Origin: Bradyrhizobium glycinis
Lineage (GTDB): Bacteria > Pseudomonadota > Alphaproteobacteria > Rhizobiales > Xanthobacteraceae
Assembly (NCBI RefSeq): GCF_016031655.1
Contig: NZ_JACCHQ010000001.1
Location: forward strand, 186,001-250,000
Length of the DNA: 64,000 nt
Direction: 5' to 3'
Shown here in pieces: positions 34,467 through 45,514 of the stretch. Within the stretch, counting starts at the first letter, position 1; each line of letters begins with the position of its first letter. The position numbers were made by a program, and so were the translations under genes. The notes under the pieces are model-generated. The model saw only the letters and a list, made by a program, of their open reading frames with translations, ran no database searches and had not been told where the DNA came from.

Positions 34467-35780
34467 GTGAAACATGTCCTGGGCGCCGTGTGCGGCGCGT
34501 CTTGCCTGATGCTGGCTGTCCCAGTGATGGCCGAAACGACCCTGACCATCGCCACCGTCAACAATGGCGACATGATCCGCATGCAGGGGCTGACGAGTGA
34601 GTTCACCAAGAAGAACCCTGATATTTCCGTCAAATGGGTGACGCTGGAGGAGAACGTGCTGCGCCAGCGCGTCACCACCGACATCGCCACCAAGGGCGGC
34701 CAGTTCGACGTCCTCACCATCGGCACGTACGAGGTGCCGATCTGGGCCAAGAAGGCTTGGCTGGTGCCGCTCGCCAACCTCGGCGCCGATTACGACGTCG
34801 CCGACCTCCTGCCCAAGATCAAGGACGCGGTCTCCGCCGACGGCAAGCTCTACGCCGCCCCGTTTTACGGCGAGAGCTCGATGGTGATGTATCGCACCGA
34901 CCTATTCGAGAAGGCCGGCCTGAAGATGCCGGAAAAGCCGAGCTGGGATTTCGTGATCGATGCGGCCAAGAAGCTCACCGACAAGAGCGCCGGCACCTAC
35001 GGCATCTGCCTGCGCGGCAAGGCAGGCTGGGGCGAGAACATGGCGTTCCTCTCGGCGATGGCCAATTCCTACGGCGCGCGCTGGTTCGACGAGCAGTGGC
35101 AGCCGCAGTTCAACACGCCGGAATGGAAGACGACACTCACCACCTACGTCAACCTGATGAAGGAAGCCGGCCCTCCCGGAGCCAGCTCCAACGGCTTCAA
35201 CGAGAATCTGGCGCTGTTCAACGCCGGCAAATGCGCGGTGTGGATCGACGCGACGGTCGCGGCGTCCTTCGTCACCAACCCCAAGGAGTCCAAGGTCGCC
35301 GACAAGGTCGGCTTCGCGCTCGCGCCCAACACCGGGCTCGGCAAGAATGCCAACTGGCTGTGGGCCTGGAATCTCGCGATTCCCGCCGGCTCCAAGAAGA
35401 CGGAAGCCGCAGAAAAGTTCATCGCCTGGGCAACCAGCAAGGACTACACCAAGCTGGTTGCGTCGAAGGAGGGTTGGGCCAACGTGCCGCCGGGCACGCG
35501 CACCTCGCTCTACCAGAACGATGAGTACCTGAAGGTCGCGCCGTTCGCGAAACTGACGCTGGCCTCGATCGACGCCGCTGATCCCAACAAGCCGACGGTG
35601 AAACCCGTTCCTTACGTCGGCGTGCAATACGCCGCGATCCCTGAATTCCAGGGCATCGGCACGCAGGTCGGCCAGCAGTTCTCGGCGGCGCTTGCGGGAT
35701 CGACCACGGTTGATGCAGCGCTCACGGCTGCGCAGTCTGCTACCGAGCGCGAGATGAAGCGCGCCGGCTACATCAAGTGA
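34467..35780 (+). CDS. Polyol ABC transporter substrate-binding protein (SmoE-like)
   Basis: 437 residues from a GTG with GGGGAGG upstream. Signal peptide ends VPVMAE; the mature start TTLTIATVNNGDMIRMQGLT is typical of sorbitol/mannitol-binding proteins of the family 1 extracellular solute-binding type. Periplasmic receptor for the importer encoded by the next three genes. Gene order SBP-permease-permease-ATPase-SDR equals the smo operon of Rhodobacter. The ligand could be sorbitol, mannitol, arabitol or ribitol. Confidence 0.92.
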   Translation: MKHVLGAVCGASCLMLAVPVMAETTLTIATVNNGDMIRMQGLTSEFTKKNPDISVKWVTLEENVLRQRVTTDIATKGGQFDVLTIGTYEVPIWAKKAWLVPLANLGADYDVADLLPKIKDAVSADGKLYAAPFYGESSMVMYRTDLFEKAGLKMPEKPSWDFVIDAAKKLTDKSAGTYGICLRGKAGWGENMAFLSAMANSYGARWFDEQWQPQFNTPEWKTTLTTYVNLMKEAGPPGASSNGFNENLALFNAGKCAVWIDATVAASFVTNPKESKVADKVGFALAPNTGLGKNANWLWAWNLAIPAGSKKTEAAEKFIAWATSKDYTKLVASKEGWANVPPGTRTSLYQNDEYLKVAPFAKLTLASIDAADPNKPTVKPVPYVGVQYAAIPEFQGIGTQVGQQFSAALAGSTTVDAALTAAQSATEREMKRAGYIK

Positions 35781-35864
35781 GCCCGAGCTCTCCCTGAGCT
35801 CAAAATTGCGGCCATCCATCCTTGCTGGATGGCCGCCCTTCTTCCTCCGAGCGGAGCGCCAAGA

Positions 35865-36737
35865 ATGGCAACCCGGCAGACGCAGCTTCTTGCGCGGTCG
35901 CTCCTGACCCCCGCCGTCGGGTTGCTGTTCATCTGGATGATCGTCCCGCTGGCGCTGACGATCTACTTCTCGACGCTGCATTACAGCCTGCTCGATCCCG
36001 GCTCGGAATCGTTCGTCGGCCTCGAAAACTTCCGCTACTTCCTCACCGATCCTGCCTTCCTGGCCTCGCTCCAGAACACGCTGGTGCTGGTCGGCTCGGT
36101 GCTGGCGCTGACCATCCTGCTCGGCATTCCCCTGGCGCTGCTGATGGACCAACCCGTAATCGGCCGCAATTTCGTGCGGCTGATGGTGATCGCGCCGTTC
36201 TTCGTGATGCCGACGGTGAGCGCGCTGGTCTGGAAGAATCTGTTGATGCATCCGGTGTCGGGATTGTTCGCCTGGCTCGCCTCGCTGTTCGGCCTGACAC
36301 CGATCGATTGGTTCAACGACGTGCCGCTGCTCGCGGTGATTCTGATCGTGACCTGGCAATGGCTGCCGTTCGCGACCCTGATCCTGCTCACCGCGCTGCA
36401 ATCGCTCGACGAGGAGCAGAAGGAGGCCGCCGAGATGGACGGTGCGAGCGCCGTCTCGACCTTCATCTACATCACGCTGCCGCACCTTGCGCGTCCCATC
36501 ACGGTGGTGATCCTGATCGAGACCATCTTCCTGCTGACGGTGTTCGCCGAGATCTTCGTCACCACGGGCGGCGGGCCCGGCCTGCAGACCACCAACATCG
36601 CCTTCCTGATCTATTCGCAGGCGCTGATCCAGTTCGACGTCGGCAGCGCCTCCGCGGGTGGGCTCGTCGCGGTGGTGATCGCCAACATCGTCGCCTTCTT
36701 CCTGGTCCGCATCGTCGGCCGCAACCTGGAGGCCTGA
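35865..36737 (+). CDS. Polyol ABC transporter permease 1 (SmoF-like)
   Basis: 290 residues, six membrane segments, EAA loop EEQKEAAEMDGASAVSTFIY near residues 190-210. Start at the ATG at 35865 with GGAG upstream; an ATG 36 bp earlier would add a non-conserved leader. Belongs to the MalF-type permease family without the extra periplasmic domain. The second permease begins 1 bp after its stop codon. Confidence 0.92.
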   Translation: MATRQTQLLARSLLTPAVGLLFIWMIVPLALTIYFSTLHYSLLDPGSESFVGLENFRYFLTDPAFLASLQNTLVLVGSVLALTILLGIPLALLMDQPVIGRNFVRLMVIAPFFVMPTVSALVWKNLLMHPVSGLFAWLASLFGLTPIDWFNDVPLLAVILIVTWQWLPFATLILLTALQSLDEEQKEAAEMDGASAVSTFIYITLPHLARPITVVILIETIFLLTVFAEIFVTTGGGPGLQTTNIAFLIYSQALIQFDVGSASAGGLVAVVIANIVAFFLVRIVGRNLEA

Positions 36738-36738
36738 C

Positions 36739-37569
36739 ATGGCGCGGATGGCGACGACGCGGCGGGTGATGATATCGACGGCGGCGGCCTGGCTGTTCGG
36801 CTTCCTGATCTTCTTTCCGATCCTGTGGATGGGGCTGGCGAGCTTCAAGACCGAGCTCGAGGCATTCGCGATCCCGCCATCCTTCCTGTTCTTCCACTGG
36901 ACCACGGAAAATTACGCGACCGTGCAGGAGCGCAGCGACTACCTGCACCACGCGATGAACTCGATCATCATCGCCGGCGGCTCGACGCTCATTGCGCTGT
37001 TGATCGCCATTCCGGCGGCCTGGTCGATGGCGTTCTCGCCGACCAAGCGCACCAAGGACATCCTGCTCTGGATGCTCTCGACCAAGATGATGCCGCCGGT
37101 CGGCGTGCTGGTGCCGATCTACCTGATCTACAAGAGCTTCGGGCTGCTCGATTCCCGCATCGGCCTCGTCTTCATCCTGTGCCTCGGGAATTTGCCGATC
37201 GTCATCTGGATGCTCTTCACTTATTTCAAGGAGATCCCGCGCGACATCCTCGAAGCCGCGCGCATGGACGGCGCCACGATCGGTCGCGAGCTCGTCTACG
37301 TGCTGACGCCGATGGCGATCCCGGGGCTGGCGTCCACGCTGCTGCTCAATCTGATCCTGGCTTGGAACGAGGCGTTCTGGACGCTGAATCTGTCCACTTC
37401 GAGCGCTGCGCCGCTCACCACGTTCATCGCCTCCTATTCGAGCCCCGAAGGGCTGTTCTGGGCAAAACTGTCGGCGGCGTCCACGCTGGCGATCGCGCCC
37501 ATTCTCGTCCTCGGTTGGTTCAGCCAGAAACAGCTCGTGCGCGGGCTCACCTTTGGCGCGGTAAAATAG
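36739..37569 (+). CDS. Polyol ABC transporter permease 2 (SmoG-like)
   Basis: 276 residues, MalG-type with six membrane segments and EAA loop [20 protein letters not shown]. It ends in [12 protein letters not shown], the usual C-terminus of this subfamily. Ribosome site GGAGG sits inside the end of the previous gene. With permease 1 it forms the membrane channel. Confidence 0.93.
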   Translation: MARMATTRRVMISTAAAWLFGFLIFFPILWMGLASFKTELEAFAIPPSFLFFHWTTENYATVQERSDYLHHAMNSIIIAGGSTLIALLIAIPAAWSMAFSPTKRTKDILLWMLSTKMMPPVGVLVPIYLIYKSFGLLDSRIGLVFILCLGNLPIVIWMLFTYFKEIPRDILEAARMDGATIGRELVYVLTPMAIPGLASTLLLNLILAWNEAFWTLNLSTSSAAPLTTFIASYSSPEGLFWAKLSAASTLAIAPILVLGWFSQKQLVRGLTFGAVK

Positions 37570-37583
37570 GGGGCTGCCGGATC

Positions 37584-38591
<1,008 letters not shown>

Positions 38592-38622
38592 CAAAAAACG
38601 GCAAGAAAACGGAAAGACGATC

Positions 38623-39396
38623 ATGTATCTGGAAAAATTCAGGCTGAGCGGCAAGACCGCGTTCATCACCGGCGGCGGCCAGGGCATCGGCCTCGCCTGC
38701 GCGGAGGCGCTGGCCGAGGCCGGTGCGAAGGTCATCATTGGCGACCTCGACGGCAAGGTCGCCGACGGCGCCAAAGCCAGCCTGAGAGCGAAGGGCTACG
38801 ACATCGAGACTGCGGTCATGGACGTCACCAACACCACACGCGTGGCGGAGGTGGCAAATGATCTCGTCGCCCGCCATGGCAGGGTCGACATCCTCGTCAA
38901 CAATGCCGGCATCGCGCGGAGCGAGACGCCGGCCGAGACCGTTACCGACGAGCATTGGCTCAATGTCATCGATGTCAATCTCAACGGCACCTTCTGGTGC
39001 TGTCGCGAGTTCGGCAAGCACATGTTGAAGGCTGGAAGCGGCGCCATCGTCAATATCGGTTCGATGAGCGGCTTCATCGTCAACAAGCCGCAGGAGCAGT
39101 GCTTCTACAACGCCTCCAAGGCTGCCGTGCACCATCTGACCAAGTCGCTGGCCGCCGAATGGGGCGCGCGCGGCATCCGCGTCAACGCGGTGGCGCCGAC
39201 CTATATCGAGACGCCGCTCAACGCCTTCGTGAAGAGCAATCCGAAAATGTATGACGCCTGGATCGGTGGAACCCCGATGGCGCGCATGGGGCAGGTCGAG
39301 GAGATCGCCTCCGTCGTGCTGTTCCTCTCGTCCGAGGCCGCGAGCCTGATGACCGGCAGCATCGTGCTGGTGGATGGCGGCTACACTTGCTGGTAG
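38623..39396 (+). CDS. SDR-family polyol dehydrogenase
   Basis: 257 residues, classical short-chain dehydrogenase. NAD motif TGGGQGIG, NNAG, and the catalytic Ser (IGSMSG) and Tyr-x-x-x-Lys (YNASK). It oxidises the imported polyol to a ketose: sorbitol to fructose, or arabitol/ribitol to xylulose/ribulose. The following FGGY kinase of the pentulose type favours a pentitol; the PfkB kinase would suit fructose. Ribosome site GGAAAGA before ATG 38623. Operon position equals smoS. Confidence 0.9.
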   Translation: MYLEKFRLSGKTAFITGGGQGIGLACAEALAEAGAKVIIGDLDGKVADGAKASLRAKGYDIETAVMDVTNTTRVAEVANDLVARHGRVDILVNNAGIARSETPAETVTDEHWLNVIDVNLNGTFWCCREFGKHMLKAGSGAIVNIGSMSGFIVNKPQEQCFYNASKAAVHHLTKSLAAEWGARGIRVNAVAPTYIETPLNAFVKSNPKMYDAWIGGTPMARMGQVEEIASVVLFLSSEAASLMTGSIVLVDGGYTCW

Positions 39397-39436
39397 GCTC
39401 ACCGTCAAAACGGGCGGAAGGCGACCGGGAGAGACC

Positions 39437-41083
39437 ATGCCGCGAGCGTATATCGGCGTCGACGTGGGGACCACGAGCACGCGGGCAGGGGTGTTTGACG
39501 AGGCCGGCACGCTGCTCGCGACGGCCCGGCATCCGATCAGGATCTGGCACGAGGCCGGCGACATCGTTGAGCAGTCGTCAGAGGACATCTGGCAGGCCTG
39601 CGCCAAATCGGTGCGCGCGGCGATGGCGGAAGCAGCGATTGCGCCGAGCAGCATCGGCGGCATCGGTTTCGACGCCACCTGTTCCCTCGTGGCGCTCGAT
39701 CCGCAAGGCGAGCCTCTCACCGTCAGCACCTCCGGCGAGGCGCAGCGTAATGTCATCGTCTGGATGGACCATCGCGCCACGGCCGAGGCGCGGCTGATCA
39801 ACGAGACCGAGGATGCTGTGCTGCGCTATGTCGGCGGCTCGATCTCGCCGGAGATGGAGATGCCGAAGCTGCTTTGGCTGAAGCGGCATCTGCGCGCAAG
39901 TTTCGATGCCGCCGGTCACTTCTTTGATCTGGCCGATTATCTGACCTGGCGGGCGACCGGCGCGCTGCAGCGCTCGACCTGCACCGTCACCTGCAAGTGG
40001 AACTATCTCGCCCATGACGGCGGCGGCTGGAGCGCGCCGTTCTTCAAGCGCATCGGCCTCTCCGACTTCGTCGCCGAGAAATACGCGCGGATCGGGACCG
40101 AGATCGTTGCGCCCGGTACGCGCCTCGGCGCCGGGCTCACGCCGGCAGCCGCGGCCGAGTTCGGCCTTCCTCCGGGCACTCCGGTCGGCGCCTCCCTGAT
40201 CGATGCCCATGCCGGCGGCATCGGTGCGATCGGCGGCCGTGACGGGGCGGGCGGCGCGAGCGATGTCAGCGACCGTCTCGCCTACATCATGGGAACGTCG
40301 GCCTGCATCATGGCGACGACGAAGGAGCCGTGCTTCGTGCCGGGCGTTTGGGGCCCGTATTATTCCGGCATGGTGCCGGAGTTCTGGCTCAATGAAGGCG
40401 GGCAGTCCGCCGCGGGCGCTGCGATCGATCATCTCCTCAAGTCGCATCCTGGCCATGGCGAGGCGAGCGCGGCGGCGCGGGGCGAAGGCCTCGACCTCAT
40501 CGATTTCCTCGAGCGCCGCATCATCGCGCGTGCCGGCGATGCCAGCCGTGCCGCGCTGTTGGCGCACGACGTCCACGTGCTGCCGGAATTCATCGGCAAT
40601 CGCTCGCCCCATGCCGATCCCGACACGCGCGCGGTGATCGCGGGCCTCGATCTCGACACCGACATCGCCTCGATGGAGCGGCTGTTCGTCGCCGGCCTCT
40701 GTGGTCTTGCCTATGGGCTTGCTGAGGTCATCGAGGCTTTTGCCGCGCATGGGGTCCGGTCCAGCATCATGATCATGGGCGGCGGTGCCAGCCGCAGTCC
40801 GTTGGTCCGCCAGATCATGGCCGACACCACCGGCCTCACCGTCGCGCTGCCGCAGACCAAAGAGCCGGTGCTGCTGGGCGCCGCGATGCTCGGGGCGGTC
40901 GCCGGTGGCGCCTGTGCCTCGATCGACGAGACCATGGCCAAGATGTCGGCGCTTGGACGCAAGAGCGAGCCGACCGCGCCGGACATGGCCGCGTTCCACG
41001 CCCGCAAGCGCGAGGTCTACAAGCTGCTGCGCGAGCTCGATCGCGGCAGCCGTGCCGCGATGCGCAGCGTCGCGAAAGGTTGA
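39437..41083 (+). CDS. FGGY-family pentulose kinase (D-ribulokinase-like)
   Basis: 548 residues. N-terminal phosphate motif GVDVGTTSTRAGVFDEAG, catalytic-loop area WMDHRATAEA, and the C-terminal ATP motif IMGGGASRSPLVRQ. The long insertions and IGFDATCSLVALD block match the FGGY D-ribulokinase clade (RbtC/YDR109C type), distinct from xylulokinase. Phosphorylates a ketopentose such as D-ribulose after the SDR step. ATG 39437 with GGGAGAG. The PfkB kinase follows at 6 bp. Confidence 0.88.
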   Translation: MPRAYIGVDVGTTSTRAGVFDEAGTLLATARHPIRIWHEAGDIVEQSSEDIWQACAKSVRAAMAEAAIAPSSIGGIGFDATCSLVALDPQGEPLTVSTSGEAQRNVIVWMDHRATAEARLINETEDAVLRYVGGSISPEMEMPKLLWLKRHLRASFDAAGHFFDLADYLTWRATGALQRSTCTVTCKWNYLAHDGGGWSAPFFKRIGLSDFVAEKYARIGTEIVAPGTRLGAGLTPAAAAEFGLPPGTPVGASLIDAHAGGIGAIGGRDGAGGASDVSDRLAYIMGTSACIMATTKEPCFVPGVWGPYYSGMVPEFWLNEGGQSAAGAAIDHLLKSHPGHGEASAAARGEGLDLIDFLERRIIARAGDASRAALLAHDVHVLPEFIGNRSPHADPDTRAVIAGLDLDTDIASMERLFVAGLCGLAYGLAEVIEAFAAHGVRSSIMIMGGGASRSPLVRQIMADTTGLTVALPQTKEPVLLGAAMLGAVAGGACASIDETMAKMSALGRKSEPTAPDMAAFHARKREVYKLLRELDRGSRAAMRSVAKG

Positions 41084-41088
41084 AGGAC

Positions 41089-42024
41089 ATGCTGATTGCC
41101 TGCGGCGATGCGCTGATCGATTTCGTGCCGACGCGAAGCGTCGAAGGGCGCGAAGCGGTGATGCCCGCGGTCGGCGGCTCCTGCCTGAACGTCGCGATCG
41201 GAATGGCGCGGTTGGGCGCGCCGACCGGCTTTGTCGGCGGCATTTCGACCGACCTGTTCGGCCGCATGATCGCCGATCACGCAGCAGCCTCCAATGTTGA
41301 CCTCGATCTCGCCACCCGCAGCGACCACCAGACCACGCTTGCCTTTGTCCGCATTGTCGAAGGCGAGTCGCACTACGCCTTCTACGATGCCGAAACCGCG
41401 ACGCGGAGCTGGACTTATCGGCATGGGTCCATTCCGTTCGATACGGTCGAGGCCGTCCATGTCGGCTCGACTACGCTGGTCAACGACCAGGGTGCGGCCG
41501 AGACCAAGGCCCTGATCGCAGACGCGCGGCCGTCGTCCACGATCTCCTTCGATCCGAACTGCAGACCGAACCTCGTCAAGGACAAGCCAGCCTATCTCGG
41601 CCGTATGGCCGAGTTCGCCGGAAGAGCCGATCTCATCAAGATGTCGGATGTCGATTTCGCCTATCTCTTCGGCGAGGAGCCTTATCAGCAGCGCGCGAGC
41701 ACATTGCTGCGGCAGGGCACAAGCCTTATCGTCATCACCCGCGGCAGCAACGGCGCCATCGCGTGGCATGCGCAAGCCGGGCAGATCGAAGTGCAAGCAC
41801 CAAAGGTCGAGGTCGTCGACACGATTGGCGCCGGCGACAGCTTTCAGGCGGCACTGCTGTTCGCCCTGTACAAGCAGGGTCACATCGCCCGACCGAGATT
41901 GCAGGACATCGGCGCGGACGAACTCCGCCGTGCCCTGTCCTTCGCCGCCAATTGTGCGGGCCTGACCTGCACCCGTCCGGGCGCCGATCCCCCCTGGAGC
42001 CACGAGATCAATTGGAGCTGGTAG
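41089..42024 (+). CDS. PfkB-family carbohydrate kinase (fructokinase-like)
   Basis: 311 residues from the ATG at 41089; a TTG at 41080 overlapping the FGGY stop is an alternative. PfkB signature 1 GGSCLNVAIGMARLGAPTGFVG and signature 2 DTIGAGDSFQAALL with the catalytic Asp (GAGDS). Fits fructokinases such as MtlZ in polyol operons: sorbitol or mannitol is oxidised to fructose, then phosphorylated. Last gene of the polyol operon. Confidence 0.9.
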   Translation: MLIACGDALIDFVPTRSVEGREAVMPAVGGSCLNVAIGMARLGAPTGFVGGISTDLFGRMIADHAAASNVDLDLATRSDHQTTLAFVRIVEGESHYAFYDAETATRSWTYRHGSIPFDTVEAVHVGSTTLVNDQGAAETKALIADARPSSTISFDPNCRPNLVKDKPAYLGRMAEFAGRADLIKMSDVDFAYLFGEEPYQQRASTLLRQGTSLIVITRGSNGAIAWHAQAGQIEVQAPKVEVVDTIGAGDSFQAALLFALYKQGHIARPRLQDIGADELRRALSFAANCAGLTCTRPGADPPWSHEINWSW

Positions 42025-42030
42025 TCCACG

Positions 42031-42918
42031 TCACATCCGCGCGACGGCCTTCTCGGCACATTTGACGAAGGTTCCGATCAGCGGACTGTGGGAGTCCCGC
42101 CGCCAACAGACTGCGATGTCGAGGGAGTCAGCGACGTCGCGCAGCGGTCTGAACACGACTCCGCGTGGCGCGCCGAGTCGTGCGCAGGCCGGCAGGATGG
42201 CGAGACCTTCGCCGGCCAGGACCAGGCTCATCGCCGAATGCACCGTCTCCACCCGGCTGGCGATCGGCATCACCACTTGGTGCCGACGCAATAAAGGGAC
42301 AACCGCGGAGGAGGCGGGCCCATGGTCGGGATGCGGAAGTGCGATCAGCGGGCGACCCTGCAGCCGGGCCATCGGCACGGAGCTCAAGCGGGCGAGTGGC
42401 GAGCGGATCGGCATGGCCAGCATGAAAGGCTGTGCACCGATCTTTGCCACCTGTATCTCGGGATGATTGATTGCGGGCATGCACAGCGCGACCGTGACAC
42501 TGCGGTCGAGCACGCGGGCCTCGCGCGTCGAGGCGCTGAGCTCAACAAAGCTGAGGTCGACGCCGGGAACCGCGCGGCGCAGTTCGGGGATGAGCCGCGG
42601 CAGCATCGCATTCGCCAGCACGAACATGTAACCCACCGACAGCCGGCCGCGCCGTCCCGAAGCAACCGCGCGCGCGGCTTCGGCGCCGTCGGCCGCCAAC
42701 GCCAGCGCTTCGCTGGCGCGCGCCAGCAACGCCTGGCCCGCCTCGGTCAGATCCATGCCACGGGTGCCGCGGCGGAACAGCGGCGCGCCGATCTCGGCCT
42801 CGAGCTTGCGGATCTGGACCGAAAGCGGCGGCTGCGCCATCCGGAGCTGCTCGGCCGCCTTGCCGATGCTGCGGGCCTCGGCGACGGCGACGAAATAGCG
42901 GAGCCGGCGAAGATCCAT
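42031..42918 (-). CDS. LysR-family transcriptional regulator
   Basis: 295 residues from ATG 42918 (ATG 42924 possible). Helix-turn-helix RSIGKAAEQLRMAQPPLSVQIRKLE at about 16-40, then the effector domain. Convergent with the polyol operon, with 6 bp between stops, and divergent from the amidase gene, so it probably controls the amidase and perhaps the Dpp-type importer behind it. The open frame extends upstream across the promoter region but that part is not protein-like. Confidence 0.9.
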   Translation of the reverse strand: MDLRRLRYFVAVAEARSIGKAAEQLRMAQPPLSVQIRKLEAEIGAPLFRRGTRGMDLTEAGQALLARASEALALAADGAEAARAVASGRRGRLSVGYMFVLANAMLPRLIPELRRAVPGVDLSFVELSASTREARVLDRSVTVALCMPAINHPEIQVAKIGAQPFMLAMPIRSPLARLSSVPMARLQGRPLIALPHPDHGPASSAVVPLLRRHQVVMPIASRVETVHSAMSLVLAGEGLAILPACARLGAPRGVVFRPLRDVADSLDIAVCWRRDSHSPLIGTFVKCAEKAVARM

Positions 42919-43042
42919 TGGCATACCGAGAGCGTATGGGTTGGCGACAAAAATCGTATTGGACGGCGAGTTAACAAAACTGTCATTCTCGCTGTCAATG
43001 TCTACGGGCCAATGGCGGCTCGCTTCGGAGCGTGATGTGACG

Positions 43043-44464
43043 ATGAATGGCGATCCCTGTCTGTTGTCCGCAACCGAGCTGCGCGGTCTCGTCGCGGCAA
43101 AGCGGATTTCGCCAGTCGAGCTCACCCGCGCGGTGCTTGCCCGCGCCGAGGCCCTCCAGCCCGAATTGAATTGCTTCATCACGTTGTGCGGCGACGAGGC
43201 GATCGCTGCGGCGCGCGAAGCCGAGCGCAAGGTGATGGCGGGCGAACCGCTCGGCCTGCTGCACGGCATCCCCGTAACCGTCAAGGACATCGTCAATACC
43301 AAGGGGGTCAAGACCACGTTCGGCGCCGTTCCCTACAAGAATAATGTGCCGACCGAGGATGCCGTCGCCGTCGCGCGGCTGCGCAGCGAGGGTGCAATCC
43401 TGATCGGCAAGACCACGACGCCGGAGTTCGGCAGCAAGTGCCTCACCGATTCACCCTTGTTCGGTCGGACCCGCAATGCGTGGGACGCCTGCCGCTCCTC
43501 CGGCGGTTCCAGCGGCGGCGCGGCGGTCGCCGTGGCGAGCGGCATCGCGCCGCTGGCGATTGCGACCGACGGCGGCGGCTCGACGCGAATTCCAGCCGCC
43601 TGCAACGGCGTAGTGGGCCTGAAGCAGAGCAACGGCGTGATCCCGCACAGCCAGGCGCTCGATGTGTTCGGCAACCAGACCTATGTCACGCCGACCACCC
43701 GCACCGTCGCCGACACCGCATTGATGATGCAGGCGATGGCTGGCGAGGATCCTTGCGATCCGTGGTCGATCGGCGTGCCCGTGCCTGACTTCATCGGCAC
43801 CGCCGCCCCGCGCGGCGATCTACGCGGCTTAAGGATTCTGTACTGCCTGACGCCGCCGGGCCGTCCGGTGTCAGCCGAGGTCGCCGCCAATTTCAAGGTG
43901 AGCCTCGACCGGCTGGCCGGGTTGGGGGCCGAGCTCGAGGAATTCTCCGGCGAGGGGTTCGACATCGAGCCGATCTGGCGCGCCATTAACCACACCGTCT
44001 GGCGCACGCGCTTTGCCAAGCTTGCAGCCGAGCATCGGGACGAACTGAGCGAGGCCTTCCTCAACCAGCTCGCGCTCGCCAGCGAGGTCAGCGGCGTCGA
44101 CTATCAGGAGGCGATGTTCGCGCGCACCGCGTTGTTCCGCCGCGTGCAATCGCTGCTTGCGCGCGGTCACCTCCTGGCGATGCCGACGCTGACGCGCACC
44201 GCGCTGCCGATCAAGCAGGATCTGTTCGGCAGCATCGAGATCGACGGCAGGCATTTCGACAGCGTCCGGCCGCACTGGTTCCCCTGGACCATGCCGTTCA
44301 ACATGACCGGCCATCCCGCCGTCAGCCTTCCCTCCGGCTTTGCCCGCGACGGCTTGCCTATCGGGCTTCAGCTGGTCGGCCGTTTCCGGGCTGACGCGGA
44401 ATTGCTGCGCGTGAGCGCTCTGTTCGAAGCGTCAAGCGATCTTCTGTCCCGCTGGCCGGCTTGA
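43043..44464 (+). CDS. Amidase-signature hydrolase 1
   Basis: 473 residues. Amidase signature with the Lys of GIPVTVKDIVN, cis-Ser in SSGGSSGGAAVAVASG and the nucleophile Ser in DGGGSTRIPA. Hydrolyses a carboxamide to acid and ammonia. No signal peptide. It opens the gene set LysR-amidase-importer-amidase. The ATG at 43043 is chosen on family start; GGAGCG is 11 bp upstream, and a further ATG at 42998 is possible. GatA is excluded by the missing GatB/C context. Confidence 0.9.
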   Translation: MNGDPCLLSATELRGLVAAKRISPVELTRAVLARAEALQPELNCFITLCGDEAIAAAREAERKVMAGEPLGLLHGIPVTVKDIVNTKGVKTTFGAVPYKNNVPTEDAVAVARLRSEGAILIGKTTTPEFGSKCLTDSPLFGRTRNAWDACRSSGGSSGGAAVAVASGIAPLAIATDGGGSTRIPAACNGVVGLKQSNGVIPHSQALDVFGNQTYVTPTTRTVADTALMMQAMAGEDPCDPWSIGVPVPDFIGTAAPRGDLRGLRILYCLTPPGRPVSAEVAANFKVSLDRLAGLGAELEEFSGEGFDIEPIWRAINHTVWRTRFAKLAAEHRDELSEAFLNQLALASEVSGVDYQEAMFARTALFRRVQSLLARGHLLAMPTLTRTALPIKQDLFGSIEIDGRHFDSVRPHWFPWTMPFNMTGHPAVSLPSGFARDGLPIGLQLVGRFRADAELLRVSALFEASSDLLSRWPA

Positions 44465-44563
44465 GGAGATGGGCATGCCGCAAAGGGGTTATGTGCAAAG
44501 AACTTGCCTCCGGCGTCCAGACATGTTGATCGTGCCGCGGGTGAGCCCTGAAGCCGAGCACGC

Positions 44564-45514
44564 ATGAGCGTCTTTGTCCTCCGACGTCTGTTGACCCTGC
44601 TGGCGACGCTGGTCGGCGCATCGCTGATCATCTTCCTGGTGCTCGATGCGCTGCCCGGCAACGCCGCGCAGATGCTGATGGGCGCCGACGCCTCGCCGGA
44701 TGCGGTCCGCGCGCTCACCATCAAACTCGGGCTCGACCAGCCGCTGGCGGTTCGCTACATGCAATGGATCAAGGGCCTCGCCGTCGGCGATCTCGGCAAT
44801 TCCTACGTCTACGGCACCGCGGTCGGCAGCCTGATCGCCGAGCGGCTGGTGCTGACCATTCCGCTCGCGATCATGGCGATGACGATCACGGTGACGCTGG
44901 CGCTCTCGGCCGGCATCTACACCGCCGCCAACCACAACAAGCTCGGCGATGTCGGCGTGATGTCGTTGACGCAAGTGGGCATCGCGCTGCCGAATTTCTG
45001 GTTCGCGATTCTCCTGGTGCTGTTGTTCTCGGTGCGACTGCAATGGCTCTCGGCGGGCGGCTTTGCGGGGTGGGAGGACGGCATCTGGCCGGGGCTCAAG
45101 TCGCTGCTGTTGCCCGCGATCTCGCTCGCGGTGGTGCAGGCCGCGATCCTTGCGCGCGTCACGCGCTCGGCCGTGCTCGAAGTGCTGCGCGAAGATTTCG
45201 TCCGCACCGCCCGCGCAAAGGGCCTCGGCAAGCGCGAGGTTCTGTGGAGCCACGTGCTGCGCAATGCCATGATCCCCGTGATGACCGTGATGGGGCTGCA
45301 ATTCGCCAATTTGCTCGCCGGCACCATCGTGATCGAGAACGTGTTCTACCTGCCGGGCCTCGGCCGTCTGATCTTCCAGTCGATCGCCAACCGCGATCTG
45401 ATCGTGGTGCGCAATTGCGTGATGCTGCTCGCCGCGATGGTCGTGATCGTCAATTTCGTGGTCGATGTCCTCTATGCCTTCATCGATCCTCGCATCAAGG
45501 TGCACGACCTGTGA
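44564..45514 (+). CDS. Peptide/nickel-type ABC transporter permease (DppB-like)
   Basis: 316 residues, six membrane segments. Starts MSVFVLRRLLTLLATLVGAS and has the EAA loop DFVRTARAKGLGKREVLWSHVLRN, both typical of DppB/OppB. Ribosome site poor. Downstream permease begins in the overlap GTGA at 45511. Imports di/oligopeptides or amide-like solutes with the four following genes. Confidence 0.92.
   Translation: MSVFVLRRLLTLLATLVGASLIIFLVLDALPGNAAQMLMGADASPDAVRALTIKLGLDQPLAVRYMQWIKGLAVGDLGNSYVYGTAVGSLIAERLVLTIPLAIMAMTITVTLALSAGIYTAANHNKLGDVGVMSLTQVGIALPNFWFAILLVLLFSVRLQWLSAGGFAGWEDGIWPGLKSLLLPAISLAVVQAAILARVTRSAVLEVLREDFVRTARAKGLGKREVLWSHVLRNAMIPVMTVMGLQFANLLAGTIVIENVFYLPGLGRLIFQSIANRDLIVVRNCVMLLAAMVVIVNFVVDVLYAFIDPRIKVHDL

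Noticed and set aside
34902..36905. 667-codon minus-strand frame across the polyol importer genes
   Set aside because: Low-complexity Arg/Gln/Asp-rich translation typical of shadow frames in GC-rich DNA; the plus strand encodes known transporter subunits.
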